From: Neurospora tetraspora
Lineage: Eukaryota > Ascomycota > Sordariomycetes > Sordariales > Sordariaceae
Direction of reading: 5' to 3'
Assembly (NCBI RefSeq): GCF_033439725.1
Contig: NW_026944383.1
Span: 1,426,001-1,490,000, forward strand
DNA length: 64,000 nt
Position 1 is the first letter of the stretch. Every line of letters begins with the position of its first letter. This document shows positions 33,406 to 44,719 of this stretch, in pieces. The notes under the pieces are model-generated. The model did no database searches. It was given only the letters and a program-made list of their open reading frames with translations, and was not told the origin of the DNA. A program made the translations under genes and the position numbers.

Positions 33406-34602
33406 CACCGCCGCCAATGATTGAGCTCCGATCAAGTCCCACTGATGTTCACGATATCAAGTGGGGACCCCGAGACTAGTACCTGACTAAGTGCCTAGCT
33501 GAGCTGAGCTAGCCAAAACTGAAAGACCCTGGAGGAAATAAATGAAAGAAAATGGCGGGCAGGCAGGCCACGCGACATCGTGACAGGGGCTATAGGGAAT
33601 GGAGAAAAGGGGTATGTATGTAGGTACATGTTCCTTACTTAACCCAGTCGGTTTCCTTTTTTGTTGAGTTTGGTTTGACTCTGAAGTCTGAGAGTCGGTG
33701 AGCGGAACAATTTCCGCAAGAGCGCAAGGAGTTGGGCGGTCATGTCCGGACAACTACCTAGGTATTAACGATGAGAGGAATAAGACGTACAAGCCGATTA
33801 GGTTACAAAAGGTTAGTATGCACTTTTGTGTCAACATCTTGCTGTTCAGTTTGTAAATGAAAAACATTTGACAACTGCTGAACCAGAAACCTTTTTATTC
33901 CAGGACGGTTCATGATTTATGCTGAAGAGTGTAAAAACTGGCTGATCTGTGTGTTCACTCGGATCCTCCAAGTTTATTTTCACCACATGTGCCTAGCTTA
34001 GTTCCCGGACGAGCACTTTATCTCTTGGTTCTCCTGCCCTCATATCTGCTCCCTTCCTACTAAACCCAAACTAAGTATAAGTAACGACAAATTGAAAAAG
34101 GCAAAAGTACATGCGAGGAACGAGCGTGTGTGGCTTTTGAATGACCCGATTAAGTTTGTATATATCCTTCTTTCCATCCTTCCATTTCCTGCCAGTGGCA
34201 TGGCGTGGCGTACGTGTAGAAGCAGCTCCCCCCAGCCTTTCATCCCTTTCATCTTTGTGGTTTAAAGAATTTCCATCCCACCCATTATCAGGTTTGTAAT
34301 CCAAATCCCCCGTTTTCTCCGTATGTTTGATGGGGTGTGTGTGAGAGAAATCGCCGCCCCATGCGGCTTCGGTATCATATCATACAAGTGTGCTCGATAT
34401 GAAAAAGAGCAAGAAAAAAAAATACGACTAGCCTGAACCGGAACGCCCAATATTTTCGATGTTGCGCCTTCCAAAATGTGTGAACCAAAAACAGCTTAAT
34501 AAAAACAGCTTAATAAAAACAGAAGCGAAGAAAAAAAAAGCAATTTCAAAGCGATAAAGTAGTAGCACTTCTGCGTCTTGCCATCACAGAGGCTTTGGGA
34601 AT
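32894..34602. other. Convergent intergenic spacer
   Basis: This holds the 3' ends of the giant Gln-rich gene (+) and the Sec2-like gene (-). A 29-bp A-run occupies 33373-33401. Two copies of a 14-bp unit (cagcttaataaaaa) sit side by side at about 34491-34520. No gene is supported. Confidence 0.5.
33373..33401. repeat. 29-bp poly(A) tract
   Basis: An uninterrupted run of A between 'cacgttt' and 'gctacacc'. No target-site duplication or retroelement body is evident next to it, so a simple mononucleotide repeat is the best description. Confidence 0.9.
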
Positions 34603-37014
34603 CTAAGCTGTGAAAGCTCCGGGTATCGTCACAGAGGGTTCCTTTGGTTCCTCAGTTGCTGGCTCGACCTCGGAGGTGACAGGCTGCTTGGGGGTATCTT
34701 CGGTGGATGGCGGGGATTGGGTAATTTCCGCTTCATGGAACTCAAACTTGTTAGCGGGGGTCTTGGGCAACTCCGAAGCTAGCTTGGCCTCTTCGGTAGG
34801 TCCCTCGATGTCCTCTGCAGGAGCCTCGACCATTTGTTCAATGACTTCGGCCTTCTCTTCAGACACTTCGCTGATGGCAGTAGGCACCTCAACCTCTTCT
34901 ACAGGCGCCTCTTGCTTCTCCGCGGTCTCGGGTTGGTCGACAGGCTCCGGGGCAATATTGGAAGTGGGTTGCTCAGGCACCTCGGGAACTTCCGTTTCCG
35001 AGCTCTCCTCTTCGATCGTCGGTGCCACCTCCGCCACGGATACCGCCGGTTGTTCAACTTCAACAGCAGCGGGCTTCTCATCTCCATCCTTGTCAGCGTC
35101 GAGACTCGTCCTGGGGCTCTTGGCAGCCCGAAGACTAGGGGCTCGACTGGGTGCCCGACTATGGCTTGTTTGGAAATGGGTGATCGGGAGCACACCACCA
35201 CCAATACGGCTCCAAAACATCTGCTCCCGTAACCGTACGCTTTCGGCCCATGCTGCCTTCTCCGCATCCTCGTCATCCGCTCGCCAGTGACCGTCCTTGA
35301 CTATGCGAAGGAATCCCAGGAAATCGCATGTTGATCGGACTCTGGACAGGCAATACTTGCATAACGCATATCCAGTTTGCGCGGAACCGGTTTCGCTGAT
35401 CCGGAATCGATGTTTCCGAAGAAATTCCTCCTCTGGCCTGGACTCCCCGCAGAGAGAGCACGGGCTCAACTCGGGCCTCGAGATCCTGCCGAACCTGCTA
35501 TATATTGTGGCAGCTGGGACTGGCTCTACTACAAGCGAGCCGTCAGTCATCGCTGCAAGGACACTCCTCCGGGCAAGCCAGGAAAGCCCTGGAGCGGTAT
35601 CGAGCCGAAGTGTTGGTTCAATGTCCTCGGTTAGGGTCCTCTTGTAAAACTTGGTATCCTTCAAGGCCGGAAGAGGGATGGCAGCGGCGCCAGGGCTGGC
35701 GGTAACGACCGATGCGGGTGTAGCGGAAGTTTGGGAGAAGGTCGATTGGGCAGTTGCGATGGTCGAAAGAGAGGTGCTGGAGACATTGGCGAGCGCAAGA
35801 TGAGCACCTACCGATCCTAAGCCCAGGCCAAGAGACGTGAGTGCGGAGCCGGTAGAGGGTGTGGGTGCGCGCTGGGCCTGGGCAGAGAGCCTCTTGGATG
35901 TGCGGATGAGATCTTTGAAGTCGTTGTACGATGCTAGGTCGGTACGAAATACGGGCTTCAAGAGATGAGTAAAACTGGTAGGATACGAAGGAGACATGGG
36001 CTCGACCACGCTGTGTTGGCGGTTGTGCTGGCCATGGTGTAAGCGATCGGAAAGGCCTTCCTCATTTTGTAGCTCAAGGAACTTGCTGAAACCTGGAGAA
36101 GAAGGCGCGGTTGGAGGTATCTGCTCGTCCTTCTCGGCGCTCATGTCCTCCATGAGGTGCTTTAGCTCGGCTAGTTGCTCCTGCTGTGACTTGAGTAATC
36201 CCTCGGTATCCACGAGTTGTGCCCTGAGCTGGTCGTTCTTCCGTTGCAGTATCTCCTGCTCGATCCTGGCCTCTTCCTTGGCGGAAATAACCATTTTGTT
36301 GGCTTCCTCGAATAGGGCGGCTGTTAGGTTCTCCAACTCCTGTTCGATTTTCTTCTTTTGCTGTTCCACATCCAAACGAGCCTGCTTCTCTTCGGCAATG
36401 ACTCCCAGCAGAGTTGTCTTTTCCGCTTCGACCGTTTTCCTCCGTACCCAAACATCACCAGCCAGCATCTCCCTTTGCTCTTCCACTGTCCTTTCGAGTT
36501 GCCTGATCTTGTCGCGTGCCTGCTCTAGCTCCATTTTGGTGTGCGATAGGTTATCATCCAAGGTGGTCTGGTGGTTGATTGCGTTAATCAGTTTCGTGCT
36601 GAGGGTGGCCACCTCCTGGTCGAGATCGGGATGGTGATGACTGGTCATGGAAATTCCGCTTGCGGGGCTCATAGCCCGGCTTCGGGGATCGGGGAGGGTC
36701 GTCAATTCATTTTCATTATCGATGGGCTGCGGGGAGAAAGGTCGTCTAAGGCGAGGGGTCGACGGCGCTGCATTGGCAGAGGCTGGCTCGCTTACGGATG
36801 GTAGTTCGGGTGGTGCATCGGAAATCGAGGCCCTCGAGGCGCTGTTTCGGCTGAGGATGCTGGAGAGAGATCGGGTGTGGCTTTTGGAGAGGCGTCCGTT
36901 GGCCGGTATCGGCATCTGGTGCGAGGACCAGCCCGTCACAGTGACAAAGCTTTTCCATAGTCCGTTAGTGGTGGAGACGGCAGCCATGTGAGATCTTGTA
37001 GGGATAGATGTCAT
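34603..37014 (-). CDS. sec2: Sec2-type Rab guanine nucleotide exchange factor
   Basis: A continuous ORF of 803 aa from the ATG at 37012-37014 (MTSIPTRSHMAAV...). The in-frame ATG at 36985-36987 has a better context (CACATGGCT). A long coiled coil runs from about residue 130 to 293. It contains LENLTAALFEEANKMV, the signature of the Sec2p/Rabin8 GEF domain that opens the Rab GTPase Sec4/Rab8 on secretory vesicles. The second half has a Cys-bearing segment (CSLCGE, ALCKYCLSRV) and a conserved block (FLGFLRIVKDGHWRADDEDA...MFWSRIGGG) seen in filamentous-fungal Sec2-like proteins. An acidic Glu/Pro-rich tail follows. The frame stays open upstream of the first ATG, and a coding-looking stretch ending in a GTAAGT donor at 37066-37071 suggests an additional 5' exon. 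The N-terminus is therefore uncertain. Confidence 0.85.
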   Translation of the reverse strand: MTSIPTRSHMAAVSTTNGLWKSFVTVTGWSSHQMPIPANGRLSKSHTRSLSSILSRNSASRASISDAPPELPSVSEPASANAAPSTPRLRRPFSPQPIDNENELTTLPDPRSRAMSPASGISMTSHHHPDLDQEVATLSTKLINAINHQTTLDDNLSHTKMELEQARDKIRQLERTVEEQREMLAGDVWVRRKTVEAEKTTLLGVIAEEKQARLDVEQQKKKIEQELENLTAALFEEANKMVISAKEEARIEQEILQRKNDQLRAQLVDTEGLLKSQQEQLAELKHLMEDMSAEKDEQIPPTAPSSPGFSKFLELQNEEGLSDRLHHGQHNRQHSVVEPMSPSYPTSFTHLLKPVFRTDLASYNDFKDLIRTSKRLSAQAQRAPTPSTGSALTSLGLGLGSVGAHLALANVSSTSLSTIATAQSTFSQTSATPASVVTASPGAAAIPLPALKDTKFYKRTLTEDIEPTLRLDTAPGLSWLARRSVLAAMTDGSLVVEPVPAATIYSRFGRISRPELSPCSLCGESRPEEEFLRKHRFRISETGSAQTGYALCKYCLSRVRSTCDFLGFLRIVKDGHWRADDEDAEKAAWAESVRLREQMFWSRIGGGVLPITHFQTSHSRAPSRAPSLRAAKSPRTSLDADKDGDEKPAAVEVEQPAVSVAEVAPTIEEESSETEVPEVPEQPTSNIAPEPVDQPETAEKQEAPVEEVEVPTAISEVSEEKAEVIEQMVEAPAEDIEGPTEEAKLASELPKTPANKFEFHEAEITQSPPSTEDTPKQPVTSEVEPATEEPKEPSVTIPGAFTA

Positions 37015-37621
37015 CGAGGAGAGCCTCGAGGGCAAGTGAGTGGAAAGTCTAGAAGAGGGCAGGGGACTTACGAATCCAGCTTATCGGTGTTGGTAAGGAC
37101 CACACCAGGGACTGGCGGGTCCTGTAAAGGAGAAGCTGGAGCAACAGGGAAGGGCCTAGGCGGCGGCGTTATGCTTTCCGACTCTATCGCTGCGTGCAAC
37201 GGGCGCACCGGGCCTGCGTCGGTCGAGGAATGCTGCGCACACAGCTATATGAAGCAAACGGGAGTGTCGCAAGGATGGGAAGTCGCGTGGTGCGCTGAAT
37301 GGAGTCGGTACGGGAAATTGAGTGTCTAGTGGTTGGTGGCTTGTATAACGTCGTTCGGTAGACAAAAAGTCGCTTAATGGCAAGCCGAGTATGGCAATCT
37401 GTAAGACGGAATGGAAGCGAAAATTAATAGTTGGAATAGGTAGTTGGGGTCCGGCGGCTGCGGGTGTTGTTGGTATGGACAGGACAAGGAGCAAAGAATG
37501 GAGCGAAAAAGGACGGACAACAAGCAGTCAGGAGGGAGCGGATGGCAGATGAGCGACAGATGACAGATGATGGATGATGTGTGTGGCAGCAGATGGAGCG
37601 AAAGTCCAAGTGCAAGTCCAA

Positions 37622-37651
37622 GTGGAAAGTGGAAAGTGGAAAGTGGAAAGT
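37622..37651. repeat. GTGGAAA tandem repeat, four copies
   Basis: Four perfect 7-bp units of GTGGAAA followed by GT, preceded by related 'caagtccaagt' steps. It lies upstream of the Sec2-like gene and is a simple minisatellite. Confidence 0.9.
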
Positions 37652-38385
37652 TTGTCGGGGATATGCGCGTGGATAACGAACGTTATGGCGCAGAACAGCA
37701 CTGCAGCGCTGCAGCCAGCATTCCACTTTGCAATCTCGAATCCACCGGGCTGTATCGGTACTAGTACGGAGTAGGTACGGATCCGTGGTCTGCGACTTCC
37801 AGGTAGTGGCCGGGCTAGCGATTGTCATTAATTTGTGACTGCGTTTGTTGCAAGACAATTGTCATTGGCGCCTTCCGTGTTTCCCAGCCAAGTCGGTTCT
37901 TGGCTCCTTGCAGCATGCGCTGTTTACCCACGGGCGAATGGCGTCAGGCCAAGGTACCAAAATGCTTGAAGCGTCGGTGCCGAGAGCTCAGCTTTTGATT
38001 CCATTTTTTTCTTCCGCCGTCCTGGACTCGCTCGCATCGTGGCCAGGAGCTCCTGAACGAGGGATCTCCGGCCCAGTCCACCATGTCCCGAACTGGTTAG
38101 CAGCTCCCAGATCCTGACCGGGGGCTTCCGGTGGGGATCTCGGCCTCCCCTGGCGCTGGCGGCACCTGCGATGGGATGGGTCCAGACAAAATCCACTCAA
38201 TCACGGAGTGCCGGCCGTGCGTGGTGCGTTTGGTCTCGTCTCGAGCTCCCGCCCGTAGTAACCGTAAATGACAAAGTCCCTTTGCTGTTTTCCCAACAAC
38301 CTCACACAAGCCATGTCAATGTTCGGACCCAACGAACGAGACGACCGCTGTACCTGACCCTTTGATCCTTTGCTGCCGGTTTATC

Positions 38386-38440
38386 GTGCAGTGCAGCGCA
38401 GTGCAGCGCAGTGCAGCGCAGTGCAGCGCAGTGCGGTGCA
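38386..38440. repeat. 10-bp tandem repeat GTGCAGCGCA
   Basis: Four perfect GTGCAGCGCA units (38391-38430) flanked by degenerate partial units (gtgca before, gtgcggtgca after). Each unit is about one helical turn and rich in GCGC/TGCA palindromes. No gene overlaps it. Confidence 0.9.
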
Positions 38441-39198
38441 GTTAGCTGCGTGTCCTTGACCCCCTTGCGTTACGCTGTTGCGGGGAAATGAGACCCACAA
38501 CATAGTAAGCCTCACTGACTAGGCTGGTTACATGCAGCGAGCGAGCATCAGTAAACCTGATCAGTGGACTTTGCCCTGGACGGGGCGGTTTATCCGTTCG
38601 CTTCCTCAGTCGCCCAAGATAAACTTCCTTGGATCTGCGCTTTTATCCAGGGTCACGCTATTTTCGCGGTTTTGGGATCCCAGTGATCCCAGTGATTGAT
38701 CCCCTTTTTTCCCCCTGGATTTCGACGACATCCAAAGGCGTCATAACGACCAGGATAGCTCAACTTCCAAGGCGGTGCAGTTGCAACGAGGCACTCGTCA
38801 CAGTTGGTCTGTGGTCACATTGTCCAGGTTGTTGCCGCACTGTTGCTTGCACACATTCAGGCACAAGAGAAACAAAAACCCCATCCCACCCTGCCAGGGC
38901 GGCTGGGCGGTTATATCTCGCGACAATCCAGCTCCATCATCCGTCATCGTTGTCTTCGGGGATCGGTGGAGGATTCTGGTGTCTAACAACCACATTCCCT
39001 ATTCGGAATCGCTAGATAAGTATCAAGTGCCGAGGAATATCAAGATATCCAAGTACATCAGGCGCTTGAAAGCGCCTCATGCCATGGTCTGAGAAAAAGC
39101 CAAAAGACCATGTATAACACGAGTTACAACACGAATCCTAACTAGGATCTCGGCATCTTGACGTTCCATTCACAACTAGACTTGGCAGCGGCCCAAAG

Positions 39199-39231
39199 TC
39201 TGGACACGATCTGGATACGATCTGGATACGA
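39199..39231. repeat. 11-bp tandem repeat, three copies
   Basis: Three head-to-tail copies of TCTGGATACGA; the first copy reads TCTGGACACGA. A short minisatellite in the gene-poor spacer. Confidence 0.85.
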
Positions 39232-40834
39232 TATGCAGATCATCCTTCCGGCGCGCCAAAAAAAACAGCAGGAATACCATCGAAACAGGAACCACAAAAG
39301 TGATGTGCTTGGTGCTACTTTACAGCGCTACCATGACCCATTACAACAACGTCCATAACGCTAGGACGAGTATGTAGCACGTTGTCCCCGCCTTTCTCTC
39401 AATTCGTCCGATTCGTTTCGTTTCACGTTACAGGACATATAAAAGACGAAACCCAAGTTGGAAGGCAGGCAGGCAAGGAAGATCACCACCATTGCGGAAG
39501 AGGAAGCCGGTTAACGAGCGAACAAGATCCACGCGCTACATAGTCTCGATACTGAAAAGGCAGTTCCGGTTCACAAAGCCGTGGATCGATAGAAGACAGA
39601 CTGGTATCATTTTTGCTCAAGACTTGATACTCGATACTCGCTTCATCACACGAGGACTTCCACTTCCACTTCCCATGGCGAAGTTTGTGAACATAGATAG
39701 CCTGCCAATACAGCCTCCCAATCGGCGTCTACGCCTTACTCGAAACCAGGGCAGCCAGACTTGCCAGATAAACTTTCAACAACCGTGGTGAGAGGAGGAG
39801 GAGGGCCTTATGAACTGTACTCAAATAATCCCAAGAAACCACGATGATAAACCGCTAACGACTGTTATTGGACTATCAAATTAACTATCGTACCCCGCGA
39901 AACGTCCGCATTTCCAAATGTTCGGACAATCAATGATGGTCAACCAACTACCTACATAATACCTCGAAGGTAGAACGTTATACATTTAAGCATCAGAACT
40001 TTTCAAAGGCTTTACAAGTCCACTTCACCAAACTCCAACTATGTCAAAATACCGTTCCCGGATAGTTCGCTAGACCTCCACTTCCCTCCCAGTAGGGAGC
40101 TGCCTCAACTTCATAGAGGTACCCACGGATAACCCCATTGTCTCAGGGAGTAGTAAAACCGAAGACAGCCAACTCCCTTTTGTTTCTACGTGACCCGAGT
40201 ACCGGAGATTACACATGGCGCCCATCCGGATTCCAGGGACGTTGTCTCAGACTCTCAGACACAGAAGGGCCAAAGCGTTCGGAGGCGTTCCGAACAAAGC
40301 GGCTGAGGGTTTGGACATCAAACTCCGAGTCCGAGTCCGACTCCGGAGGTAAGCCCGCCTGTCCGGGATCGACTTTGTGCGACTGATAAAGGTCCGACCG
40401 GCCGGACCTGACCAGACCTTAATGTTATACTGTTTAAGCTTGGGTTGGGCCGTTGGGGCATCTACCTGGAACAGAGTTAAACCGATAAATATTTTAATGA
40501 GACAAAATTGTGAACTGAGTAGATGTACATCGTTGATTGACAGTAAGGAAATTAGTAGCAAGTCAAGCTATATGTGCGTGCGTGTGTGGAGGGAGGTGAA
40601 CCATAGAGCTACCCATTACTCCCACATCCGTTTTTCTAGATCTCTCTTTTTTTTTTCGCCCCTTGCCTCACTCCCACCTCTCTATCTGGCTAAACCAACC
40701 ATCTCTATGCCTTTGTTTTGGTCCTTCATTACAGAAGATTGAGTTTCCCTGATGTATGTTGTACATAGATTTGATATGGTTGAAAAGATGGGATCTGAGA
40801 AATGCGTATGGCTTCAAGTAGTCACCGCAATGAT

Positions 40835-43800
40835 CTAGAGCTCGTCCTTCGCCTCGGTCTTCTCTCGGGCCTTCTCTCCAACCTCCTCGGCCTTCTTCTC
40901 GACCTGGTCGGCCTTCTCCAAGACCACCTCTTGGGCCTTCTCTCCAGCTTCTTGAGCCTTCTCCTGAACCTGTTCAGCCTTCTCGGCGACCGTCTCCTGA
41001 ACCTGCTCAGCCTTTTCCGCAGCCTTCTCCTTAACGTTGTCAACCACACTCTCAATCTTCTCCTTTGGTTGCTTAGTCGCCTCCTCAACCTTCTCGGCGA
41101 CCTCCTCGGCAGCCTCCTCAGCCTTTTCCTTGGCTGGTTCAGCGACCTCCTGTACCTTCTCTACAACCTGCTCGGCCTTCTCCTCAGCCTTTTCCTTGGC
41201 TGGTTCAGCGACCTCCTGCACCTTCTCTACAACCTGCTCGGCCTTCTCCTCGACCTGCTCGACCTTGTCGCCAGCCTTCTCCGCGACGTTGTTCTTCAGG
41301 TTATCGACATTGCCGGCCACCTTCTGAATGCGCTCAAGCATCGTCTGGATTTTCTCCTGGGCGGCCTTGACGTCCTCGCTCTGCTCGATGTCCTGCGACG
41401 CGGTGGCTTCATTGCTCTCGCTGGCCGGCTTAGCAATCTTCTCTTCGGCTTCCTTCTCACCGTCGACGCTCTTCTTGGCTTCGGGAACGACCTCCTCGGC
41501 AGCAGGAACATTGGGAGTCTCCTGCTCAACGCCTGAAGTATTGACGTTAGTACTTTGACACCCAAGGTTTCAGCATACGGCGGTAGATTTACGTACCCTG
41601 AACATCCGGATGCGGGGGCGCAACGGGCTGAGAAGCTTTGGGGGCCGAAACAACCTTAGGCGTGCCGCTTCCACCAAGCTGAATTTCGTTGCCATTTGCA
41701 TCGATGACGCGTGTTCTCGTCTCATACTGGGTCTTGAACTCGACCTTGCCCTTGAGCGCTTCGACTTGCTCCGCGTTGAGAAGGTTGCCATCCTGATCGC
41801 GATACTCAACCTTCTCCTCCCGAGAGAGGATGCGCTGGCCCACCGGGTTGGCACTAGGCTCCTGCTTGGCGGCTTGTTGCTCCTGGTTCGCAATAGGCTT
41901 CTGAGCCTGAGGAGGCGCGTTAGCCACAGCAGGCCTCGCAGGCGTGCCCTGAACTGGGGTCTGGGAAGGCTTCTGGCTGGTGGGGGTAATGCCGTAGTAA
42001 TTGTCGTACTAATCATCAAGCGAGGTGTGTTAGTATCCAAGGGTATGTCGTTGCTGTTTCAGCCAAATCTTTGGAGTGTGGTAAGTTGTCGCTTCCTGCC
42101 CGAAGCCTTACTGAAAGTTGAGGCTATCCATCGTGCCTTCGCCTGCCCAAGGGATGAGACACCCAGTGGCTCCGGCTATCATTTCTTTACCCTCTGTCGG
42201 GCATATGTCTTGGGGGTATGGTTTGATGGAATATAGAACTTACGCTATCCAGGAAGGTATTGCAGTCGAAATCCCAAGTGCTGAAAAGCTTGACCCTCTT
42301 GCATTCAGCCTTGGTCCACGGGTTACCGTAGGCCAGAGGAGAGAACAGCCAGAAGACGACCATCGACAAGGCAAGGAACAAAACGGCGCCGAGTCTGTTG
42401 AAAATAACCTTGTCCTTGACGAGAGAGATCCTGGCTGTCACGAAGTCGAAGACTTGGCAGAAGGCAATAATGGCGAAGTACAAGGCCGGGAAGTAATGAT
42501 GCAGGAAGAGCTGACGCTGCATGAGGTAGAAGGGGAAATAATGGAGCGCCCATCCAAGAACAGAGGTTCCAACCTCATAATCGAATCGCTTGAAGATGGG
42601 ATTAGCGTAATCGTTGCAGCTGCGCTGCCAGCGGAGAATAGCGATGCCCTTGAAAAGGACATAGATAACAACAGCGGCAGTAGCGCTCCACCAGATGATG
42701 GGGTTACCCATCAAGTAAACCTGGCGGTGTTGCCTGCCCCAAAAGTTGATACCGCGGCGGAGGATAGGCCAAGCCTCGGGGCGAGAATCCCAGGCATGAG
42801 ACTCAACAAGGCCGGCGTTTGTCTTCCACATGACCTTCTGAAGCTCCCAGAACTTGCCGAAGAAGCCAGGGTTGCGATAGTTGACCTTTTCGGCGTCAGC
42901 TCCGAGCTGCGGATGGTCATTGGACTCGATGTACCAAAGACTGTTGGGGAGCGAACCGCCCTTGGCGCATGTGACTTCTTGTTGCTCCGAGGCCCAATCA
43001 GGAAGTTTAACCTTGTGGGAGAAAAGAACACAGCCCGTCATGATGTGCACCAGCTTGAACTTGGTGTCAATGGTACGAAGACGTTCCTGAGAAACGCCCC
43101 TCTTAGACTCCTTCTTGACAATCTCAACACGGAAAAAGTCGTTGGCATCTCCATCGAAGCCCTCATAGCCATAAGCCGACACCTCGTTCTGCCAGTCAGC
43201 CTCAGTAACGGGAGGACGAACGTCATGAGAATGGAGACGACGGTGGGTAGGCAGATGATAGAGACGGAGAATCATGCCATCCTTGATATAGGGGGTTTCG
43301 GGGAGATTGTCCCACGCGCTAGTTCCGTTGATGGGCTGACCATCGATACCGAGAGGCTGAGTCTGGTTTTCAAGGAGCCAGACGTTGTTGTCATCCTTGT
43401 GGGGATAGAGAGTAATCTGCTGCTGCTTTGAGCCAGTGGGGTACATCAAGGGGTGCGAATGAAGATAGCCTCCCTGGGTGTTGACGTGCCTGATGGTCAC
43501 ACGGCTACCCATAAGAACGTCGGCCGGGACATCTTGCATGGCCTTCGAGTTCAGAGTCGACTGGAACTCGGAGCTCATGAAGCCGTCACCGTCGCCAGGG
43601 TTGGTAAGGCACAAGAAGTGGATTCCGAACATGGCCATGTAGAAAGTAAGAGGGATGACAATGAGGCAGAAAGCGCGGGCCATGAAGTGCTTGGTGAACG
43701 CGCGAGGGGAAACATGCTTGTAATCGCCAAGCACAACCCAGAGCTGAATCAAAGTCAAGCTACCAACCCACGCAATGGTGAACAAACCAACCCACTTGAT

Positions 43801-44719
43801 GCTAGCGGTGATTCCCAAGCCAAGACCGGTGATGACCAGCCAGAACCACCAGCTTGGTGTGAAGGCCTTGGCAGGTCCCAGCTCTTGTTGGTTGGTGAAT
43901 GCAGTGAAGCCGAGGGCAGTAAGGGCGGTTCCAATCATCAGGGGCGAGTCAAGCAAGATAAGCCGGGCCTGGGTAAGAAGGCCGTTCTCTGTAAAGAACC
44001 GGTTTGTTAGTCATGTAGCCTGTCCGATTGCTCTTCGTTCTATCAGACGTACCGAAGATGATAAGACCAGCCCCCAGGAAGGCAGTGGTGCTACGGCATC
44101 CAGCTGCCTTGAGTGTGAGGAACATGGTAGGAGCCAAAAGGATACCGCAGATAGCTGGGAACATGCGCATGGCGACATAAGGAACGCCGGGCTCAATGTA
44201 GTCCTTTCCAATCTCCTTGAAGTCAAAGCTGCCGTCGAACCCAGCGAGCCAGCCGAAGAGGGTAATCATGAGCTTGGCGAGGGGCGGGTGGACGTCCATG
44301 AAGAACTTGCCCTTGATGTACTTGGAAGCGAAGCCGCCGAAGCTGTTGCAGACATCTAATCAGTATTCTGCCAAGCGAGCAACAATATCCTCCCATAGGG
44401 TGGCTACATACTGGACTTCGTCAAACACGACACTGTCAGGCTGGTAAATGCGGAATAGGCGAACAATGGCAGACAAAATCGTGATGATAGTGAGGAGCGT
44501 GAAGTCGGACCCGGGAAGCAAGAACGGATCATTGTCCTGGACACCCTCGGACGAGTAGTCGTCCTTGACCTTGGCGGACTTGTTCTTGTTGTTCTTGTTC
44601 TTGGAAACGGCCGCGGAGGTCGGCACGGCTTCGTAGGCGGGCGGCGGGGCATAGGCCGGGGCATAGGCCGGGGCGTATGCCGGCGGCGGCGCCGGCGATT
44701 TCTTGCCGGAGCGAGCCAT
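40835..44719 (-). CDS. pmt1: Protein O-mannosyltransferase, Pmt1 subfamily, KDEL tail
   Basis: Five predicted exons (44412-44719, 44053-44342, 42244-43988, 41597-42008, 40835-41532) give 1150 aa. The core matches yeast Pmt1: VVFDEVHFGGF with the catalytic DE pair at residues 100-101, FMDVHPPLAK, and three MIR-type repeats (YLHSHPLMYP; RLHSHDVRPP; CVLFSHKVKL). A multi-spanning C-terminal membrane half includes WSATAAVVIYVLF and HHYFPALYF. The post-membrane EEKVEYRDQDGNLLNAEQV corresponds to the Pmt1-specific tail. The enzyme transfers mannose from dolichyl-phosphate-mannose to Ser/Thr in the ER, normally as a Pmt1-Pmt2 heterodimer. The last exon adds about 230 residues of Glu/Lys/Ala/Val-rich helix with two identical 22-residue repeats, ending AKDEL. 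Retention of the 64-nt final intron would end the protein after HPDVQGT, at about 920 aa. The N-terminus has a PAYA repeat. Confidence 0.92.
41118..41249 (-). repeat. 66-bp tandem duplication inside pmt1
   Basis: Two adjacent 66-bp units (41118-41183 and 41184-41249), nearly identical at the nucleotide level. They differ at one visible silent position (tgtacc versus tgcacc) and encode the same 22 residues, beginning KAEQVVEKVQEVAEP in each copy. The 22-residue period equals two 11-mers, as in LEA group 3 proteins. This indicates recent expansion of the tail. Confidence 0.85.

Larger units (their letters stand above)
37015..40834. other. Long gene-poor spacer with simple repeats
   Basis: This is 3.8 kb without a convincing gene. 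The right half of the Sec2 5' leader lies at 37.0-37.5 kb. Short tandem repeats occur at 37622-37651, 38386-38440 and 39199-39231. ORFs up to about 140 codons are overlapping and featureless. The last few hundred bases are the 3' region of pmt1. Confidence 0.5.

Noticed and set aside
37049-37071. TTCTAG acceptor paired with the GTAAGT donor upstream of the Sec2-like gene
   Set aside because: It would keep the frame, but the intron would be only 23 nt, far below the fungal minimum.
42118-43431. 437-codon plus-strand ORF
   Set aside because: Antisense to the large pmt1 exon, which has strong family identity; the plus-strand product has none.
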